Shown here: positions 40,922-45,233 of the stretch, in pieces
Layout of the letters: each line of letters starts with the position of its first letter
Numbering within the stretch: the stretch's first letter is position 1
From: an uncultured Bacillota bacterium
GTDB lineage: Bacteria; Bacillota; Dehalobacteriia; UBA7702
Assembly: GCA_934702375.1 (NCBI GenBank)
Contig: CAKUYE010000017.1
Location: forward strand, 1 to 45,233
Reading direction: 5' to 3'
Length of the DNA: 45,233 nucleotides
Made by a program: the position numbers and the translations under genes
The notes under the pieces: model-generated
The model's database searches: none
Seen by the model: only the letters and a program-made list of their open reading frames with translations
Told to the model about the DNA's origin: nothing

Positions 40922-42952
40922 ATGAAAGTATACCCATCCGAAAAAATCAGAAACGTTGTAATTGCAGGTCACCAAGGTACCGGTAAAACCTCAGTTGCAG
41001 AATGCATGATCTATAATACCGGCAGTCTTTCCCGGCTTGGCAAAGTTGATGAAGGAAACAGCGTTTCCGATTATCTTCCCGAGGAAGTTAAAAAGAAAAT
41101 TTCGATCAGCACTACGCTGCTGACTTTTGAGCATAAAGATACCAAAATCAATCTTTTGGATACCCCCGGATTCATGGATTTCTACGGGGAAGTCAAAGGC
41201 AGCCTTCGTATTGCCGACAGCATTTTAATGGTTGTTGACGCCGTTTCCGGTACTCAGGTCAGCACCGAATTGATCTGGGAAGAAGCAGACAAACGTAACA
41301 CGGCTCGTTTTGTTTTAATTAACAGAATGGATCGCGAAAATGCCGATTATGACAAAGCATTCAACTCTTTGAAAGATACCCTTACCATGGATATCGTTCC
41401 TGTTACGATTCCCATTGGTGCCGGTGAATCTTTCTCCGGTGTCGTTGATCTGATCGAAATGAAAGCTTACACCTATGAAAACGGGAAAGCAAAAGCTATC
41501 GACATTCCTGCGGATATGGAAGACGAAGTCGAAAGCTATCGTGAAATGCTCATTGAATCCGCTGCAGCCGGTGATGATGATATCATGGAAAAATATCTTG
41601 ATACCATGGAATTAACCGATGCGGAAATCATCAAAGGCTTAAAAGGCGGTATCAAGAAAGGTGAATTGGCTCCGGTTTTTGCCGGCGGTTCTCTTGCAAA
41701 TATCGGTATTGATAAAGTAGTCGATGCGATTTGTGCTTATGCTCCCAATCCTCTGGAAGCTGCTGAAGAAATCGATCCCGATGCTCCCTTTGCCGCTTTG
41801 ATCTTCAAAACCATGACCGACCCCTATGTAGGTAAGATTAGCTTATTCAAAGTGATCCAGGGGAATTTCAAAGCCGAAGGCACCATCTACAACAGCACCG
41901 AAGAATTGGATGAAAAGATCAGCTCTGCCGGTACTATGTGCGGTAAGACCCAGATCGCATTGAATGAATTCAAAACCGGTGATATCGGTATTTTAGCCAA
42001 ACTGCCCCATGCCGGCAGCGGTGACACCATCTGCACCAAAGCCAACCCTGTTACTTTGGAAGGGATCACCTATCCCGTACCCACCTATACCATTGCCATT
42101 GCTCCGAAGTCCAAAGCCGACGAAGACAAGCTTGGGAATGCTCTTGCACGTCTCTTAGAAGAAGATCCCACCTTAAAGCTGGAAAAACAGAAGGAAACCC
42201 ATCAGACCCTTCTTACCGGTCTTGGAGAAGCCCATGTTGGTATCGTTATCGACAGACTGGCCAAGAAATTCAGTGTTGAAGTGGAAAAAGAAGAAATTAA
42301 AGTACCTTACCGTGAAACCATTCGCGGTGCAGCCAGAGATATCCAGGGCCGTCATAAGAAACAGTCCGGTGGTCATGGGCAGTTCGGTGATATCATTGTC
42401 GATATGGAATATTGCCCCGACAGTGACTTTGAATTTACCGAAAGTATTTTCGGTGGTTCCGTACCGAAAAACTACATTCCTGCCGTTGAAAAAGGCTTCC
42501 GTGAAGCTATGACCGAAGGTGTTTTGGCCGGTTATCCTGTAACCAATATCAAAGTAAACCTCAAAGACGGTTCCTATCATCCGGTTGACTCTTCGGAAAT
42601 GGCCTTCAAAATTGCAGCTTCTCTTGCTTTCAAAAAAGGCTGCGAAGTTGCCAAACCTATTCTCCTCGAACCGATCATGAACGTAGAAGTTCTTGTTCCC
42701 GACCAATTCATGGGTGATATCATGGGCGATATGAATACCCGTCGCGGTCGTATTCTCGGGATGGAAAAATCCGGTCATCTCCAGTGCATCAAGGCTCAGG
42801 CTCCGCTTTCCGAAATGTACAGCTATGCCATTGACCTTCGCTCCATGACTCAGGGACGTGGTTCCTTCACCATGGAATTCAGCGGTTACGAAGAACTGCC
42901 TCAGAACTTGGCAGATAAAGTAATTGCCGCTGCCAAAGCCGAAAAAGAATAA
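40922..42952 (+). CDS. elongation factor G-like GTPase
   Basis: A 676-residue EF-G-family protein, probably not the main translocase. Domain I keeps GHQGTGKTSVAE (P-loop), but the G3 box reads DTPGFMDF instead of DTPGHVDF, replacing the catalytic His with Phe, and G4 is NRMDREN instead of NKMD. Domains II-V are all recognisable (KETHQTLLTGLGEAHVGIVI, then YRETIRG, GRHKKQSGGHGQFGD and RRGRILGM near the end). Such EF-G2-like proteins are common in Firmicutes and of unclear function. GGAGG site before the ATG, terminator 13 bp after the stop, so monocistronic. Confidence 0.88.
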   Translation: MKVYPSEKIRNVVIAGHQGTGKTSVAECMIYNTGSLSRLGKVDEGNSVSDYLPEEVKKKISISTTLLTFEHKDTKINLLDTPGFMDFYGEVKGSLRIADSILMVVDAVSGTQVSTELIWEEADKRNTARFVLINRMDRENADYDKAFNSLKDTLTMDIVPVTIPIGAGESFSGVVDLIEMKAYTYENGKAKAIDIPADMEDEVESYREMLIESAAAGDDDIMEKYLDTMELTDAEIIKGLKGGIKKGELAPVFAGGSLANIGIDKVVDAICAYAPNPLEAAEEIDPDAPFAALIFKTMTDPYVGKISLFKVIQGNFKAEGTIYNSTEELDEKISSAGTMCGKTQIALNEFKTGDIGILAKLPHAGSGDTICTKANPVTLEGITYPVPTYTIAIAPKSKADEDKLGNALARLLEEDPTLKLEKQKETHQTLLTGLGEAHVGIVIDRLAKKFSVEVEKEEIKVPYRETIRGAARDIQGRHKKQSGGHGQFGDIIVDMEYCPDSDFEFTESIFGGSVPKNYIPAVEKGFREAMTEGVLAGYPVTNIKVNLKDGSYHPVDSSEMAFKIAASLAFKKGCEVAKPILLEPIMNVEVLVPDQFMGDIMGDMNTRRGRILGMEKSGHLQCIKAQAPLSEMYSYAIDLRSMTQGRGSFTMEFSGYEELPQNLADKVIAAAKAEKE

Positions 42953-42964
42953 AATTTGCCTTAT

Positions 42965-43010
42965 AAAATCGAGTAGGGGATACATATCATGCCCTACTCG
43001 ATTTTCTTTT
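42965..43010 (+). terminator. terminator after the EF-G-like gene
   Basis: AAAATCGAGTAGGG (42965-42978) pairs perfectly with CCCTACTCGATTTT (42992-43005), followed by CTTTT. It also marks the last position before the sequence changes character. Confidence 0.9.
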
Positions 43011-43093
43011 GCAGCAATAGGGTTCCTATTCCAATGTGATAGGATATCTGTGCAACAAAACTTATATGACGCTTAATCAACGGGTCGGAGACC

Positions 43094-43151
43094 ATAAAAA
43101 TACGACTATTTTGTTATTTTTATTGCATCCGGCCCTTCTCTATGTTATACT
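43094..43151 (+). promoter_or_regulatory. promoter of the TetR-family gene with an overlapping AT-rich inverted repeat
   Basis: TTGCAT (43123-43128), 17 bases, TATACT (43146-43151). A perfect 9-bp inverted repeat, ATAAAAATA (43094-43102) and TATTTTTAT (43115-43123), ends on the first base of the -35. It could be an autoregulatory operator or just an AT-rich UP element. Confidence 0.55.
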
Positions 43152-43180
43152 TATGGTACGCACACCAAAATAGAAAGGAA

Positions 43181-43897
43181 GTGATTCTCATAGCCATCAC
43201 AAGCGCAAGTTTGCCCACAAAAAGGCGGATTTTGGCCGTTTGTGTAAAGCTGTTTTTGGAAAAGGGCTACAAACAGACCACAATGGCGGAAATCAACGAA
43301 AAGGCCGGAGTGTCTTACAGCCAGTTTCAAAACATTTTCCGTGCCAAAGACGGTGTATTGACAGAATTGGTGGAATTCATGTTTGAAAAGCAGTTCGCCA
43401 TGGCGCGAGGTGCAGCAGATGCAAAATTGCCGCCGGTTTATGTCTACGCCATTGAGACAGCGATTCAGATAACACTGACAGAGCTGAACGAAAATCTGCG
43501 GGAAATCTACATTGAAGCCTACACGCATAAGGAAGCATCCGAGTACATCCTGAAGGAAACGGCGAAAGAACTACATCAGATTTTCGGTTCGTATCAGCCG
43601 GAGTTGACAGCCCGGGATTTTTATGACATGGAGATCGGCTCAGCCAGTATCATGCGTGGCTACATGGCCCACCCCTGCGATGAGAAACTGACGTTGGAAA
43701 AGAAGCTGCGGTTGTTTCTGACCATGACTCTGCGGGCGTACAACGTCCCGAAAGAGGAAATAGAGCAGACCATTGGATTCGTGGAAGAGCTGGACATCCG
43801 CAGGATCTCCGAACGGGTGATGCAGGAACTGTTCAAGGCGCTGGCGATGCGCTTTGAGTTTTCGCTGACGGGTCTCACAGAACCTGTAAAAGAATAA
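43181..43897 (+). CDS. TetR-family transcriptional regulator
   Basis: About 238 residues. The N-terminal TetR DNA-binding domain (residues about 10-60) has LPTKRRILAVCVKLFLEKGY, the helix-turn-helix TTMAEINEKAGVSYSQFQNI and the following FRAKDGVLTELVEFMF. The C-terminal ligand domain has no assignable specificity. The start is uncertain. The in-frame ATG at 43142 lies inside the promoter, so GTG at 43181 is given, but AAAGGAA is only one base from it; the TTG at 43209 is another choice. Base and codon use is more GC-rich than in the genes to the left. It directly precedes a secreted protein gene, its most obvious regulatory partner. Confidence 0.82.
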   Translation: MILIAITSASLPTKRRILAVCVKLFLEKGYKQTTMAEINEKAGVSYSQFQNIFRAKDGVLTELVEFMFEKQFAMARGAADAKLPPVYVYAIETAIQITLTELNENLREIYIEAYTHKEASEYILKETAKELHQIFGSYQPELTARDFYDMEIGSASIMRGYMAHPCDEKLTLEKKLRLFLTMTLRAYNVPKEEIEQTIGFVEELDIRRISERVMQELFKALAMRFEFSLTGLTEPVKE

Positions 43898-44016
43898 AAA
43901 CCAATCCCCAAAGGGAGTACTCCCTTGCATCAAAACATCCGCCCGATGCAATTCCCTTTTGATGACGCACTTTCCATGGGAGAGGGAACAGTGCGAGAAG
44001 AAAGTGAGGAAAGATC

Positions 44017-45233
44017 ATGAAAAGACGACTACTCAGCATCCTGCTGACGCTCTGCCTGCTCACGCAGCTATTCCCGATCACGGCAAGCGCAGTTCGCCTT
44101 GATTGGCCGCATCCGTCTGCGCATTGCGTCTGCGGAGGAGGAATCAGCAATCATAAAGCCATGAACGGACACACGACCTATGAAGGGGTCTACTTCACCA
44201 AGGACGGGACGGAAAATACCTCCGGCAACGACATTTCAAAGATGAATGCGATCCAATCGGAAGAGGACCTTTGGGCGATTCACCGTAAGGCAGCGAACAA
44301 CCAGGGAAAAACGTTCTACTATTACCTTGCCAATGATGTCACCCTAACGCGACAAATCTATGTTTGGGAGGGCTGCACGTTTGTGATCTGTTTACATGGC
44401 CATACCCTTACCTGCAATGTGCCGAATGCAGGAAGCGCCTTCCTTCTGATGAATAACGCACGTCTGGTATTCACGGATTGCCAGGTCTCCGGCGACCGCG
44501 GCCTCATCACTGGTGACAGCTACGCCGCTGTTTCTGTTGCAAAAACTGCCACCTTTGAGCTTTACGGCGTGAGCATCTGCATGACCAGCTCGGAAACGGA
44601 CGGCATCCGCGATATTTACAACGACCCGGTTTGCGGCGTTGATAACGGCGGCACGTTCAATATGTACGGCGGCTGCTACTATCAAAAAAGCGATACGTAC
44701 CCCACGGATCGCCCGGTTATCAGCAACATCCGCAACACCAAGTACGGCCCCGGTGTAATTAACAGGGGAACCTTCAACATGTACGACGGCATCATCTCCG
44801 GCAATGAGAGGAACGGCGTGATGTCCACCATCACCAACTCAGATGATACCATTAACATCTACGGCGGCACCATCACCGGCAACACCGGCGCGGGTATTGC
44901 GGCCACCCACTGGCCCATGCCCTCAATTGCGACAAGCGACTATTATACCAATGTCAACCTCTATGGCGGTACGATCTCGGAGAATACCGGTGTCGGTATC
45001 GACGCGGCCTATGGCAGAGTGACGATGGCGCAGCAGAACAACGCCATTCCCGTCGAAATTAAGAACAACAAGGGCGGCGCGATCTCGCTGACTCGGGACG
45101 GCTCGACCGCCAGCCTCGGCACCGGCACCATCACCGGCAACTCCGGCGGCAAGGGTGCGGTCGCGCTGAGCGCAGGCTCCCTGACCCTTACCGGCGACGT
45201 GAAGATCACCGGAAACACCGGCGCAAACCTCTA
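44017..45233 (+). CDS. secreted repeat-rich beta-helix-like surface protein, 5' part only
   Basis: A reading frame that stays open for 405 codons to the window edge, so the C terminus is missing. The ATG follows GTGAGGA. A clear signal peptide covers residues 1-25 (MKRR, hydrophobic run, ITASA cleavage). After a roughly 150-residue N-terminal region come degenerate repeats: GGTFNMYGG, RGTFNMYDGIISGN, TINIYGGTITGNTGAGI, VNLYGGTISENTGVGI and GTGTITGNSGG. Regular Gly/Asn/Thr turns of this kind are typical of right-handed parallel beta-helix adhesins of gut Firmicutes. There is no anchor in view (it may lie beyond the edge). GC content and codons (many GGC, ACC, AAC) clearly differ from the rest of the window, pointing to horizontal acquisition. 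Confidence 0.85.
   Translation, partial: MKRRLLSILLTLCLLTQLFPITASAVRLDWPHPSAHCVCGGGISNHKAMNGHTTYEGVYFTKDGTENTSGNDISKMNAIQSEEDLWAIHRKAANNQGKTFYYYLANDVTLTRQIYVWEGCTFVICLHGHTLTCNVPNAGSAFLLMNNARLVFTDCQVSGDRGLITGDSYAAVSVAKTATFELYGVSICMTSSETDGIRDIYNDPVCGVDNGGTFNMYGGCYYQKSDTYPTDRPVISNIRNTKYGPGVINRGTFNMYDGIISGNERNGVMSTITNSDDTINIYGGTITGNTGAGIAATHWPMPSIATSDYYTNVNLYGGTISENTGVGIDAAYGRVTMAQQNNAIPVEIKNNKGGAISLTRDGSTASLGTGTITGNSGGKGAVALSAGSLTLTGDVKITGNTGANL

Noticed and set aside
42173..42985. 270-codon frame antisense to the EF-G-like gene
   Set aside because: Shadow of the sense gene; it runs through the terminator stem and has no family resemblance.

Overview
The window looks like a chromosomal segment of a spore-forming, strictly anaerobic Firmicute (Bacillota) with the acetyl-CoA (Wood-Ljungdahl) pathway. 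The evidence is a full CODH/ACS-corrinoid protein operon, oxygen-sensitive Fe-S enzymes, Gram-positive-style strong Shine-Dalgarno sites, several TTG/GTG starts, and the spore-envelope genes spoIVA, spoVM (a 21-codon microgene) and a spoVB-like flippase. The class (Negativicutes or Clostridia) cannot be settled from this stretch alone.

Region 1 (about 0.1-13.3 kb) is a nitrogen-assimilation block built around a divergent promoter region. Leftward runs a tightly coupled operon: glutamate synthase split by domain (glutaminase, Fd-FMN synthase, GXGXG), with its own ferredoxin and FAD reductase subunits, then a short type-I glutamine synthetase, an ANTAR-type RNA-binding regulator and CTP synthase. 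Rightward runs a type-III glutamine synthetase and an ammonium transporter fused to a PII domain. Both leaders carry hairpins with six-base loops (A at position 1, G at position 4) that compete with intrinsic terminators. This fits ANTAR antitermination by the regulator encoded in the leftward operon.

Region 2 (13.4-25.2 kb) has a leftward tRNA-Pro/tRNA-Gln unit and, after a long 5' leader of about 330 nt, the operon cooC-acsA-acsB-acsC-acsV-cooC2-acsD-acsE. It encodes CO dehydrogenase/acetyl-CoA synthase, both corrinoid iron-sulfur protein subunits, the methyltransferase, the corrinoid reductive activator and two nickel-insertion-type ATPases. A terminator follows, then a leftward tRNA-Arg.

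Region 3 (25.5-32.1 kb) is a run of housekeeping genes: a DUF3786 protein, S-adenosylhomocysteine hydrolase, two-subunit class I fumarase, a DUF512 radical-SAM/PDZ protein, Der GTPase and PlsY. Region 4 (32.2-42.9 kb) mixes sporulation and housekeeping: spoIVA and spoVM, each behind a sigma-E-like promoter, a DinG-type exonuclease-helicase, a candidate short RNA, a small membrane protein, folE, lepB, surE, a SpoVB-like flippase and an EF-G-like GTPase.

Region 5 (43.0-45.2 kb) differs in composition. It has a TetR-family regulator and the start of a secreted, repeat-rich, probable beta-helix surface protein that runs off the window, and it is likely accessory DNA. No CRISPR array, IS element or rRNA was seen.
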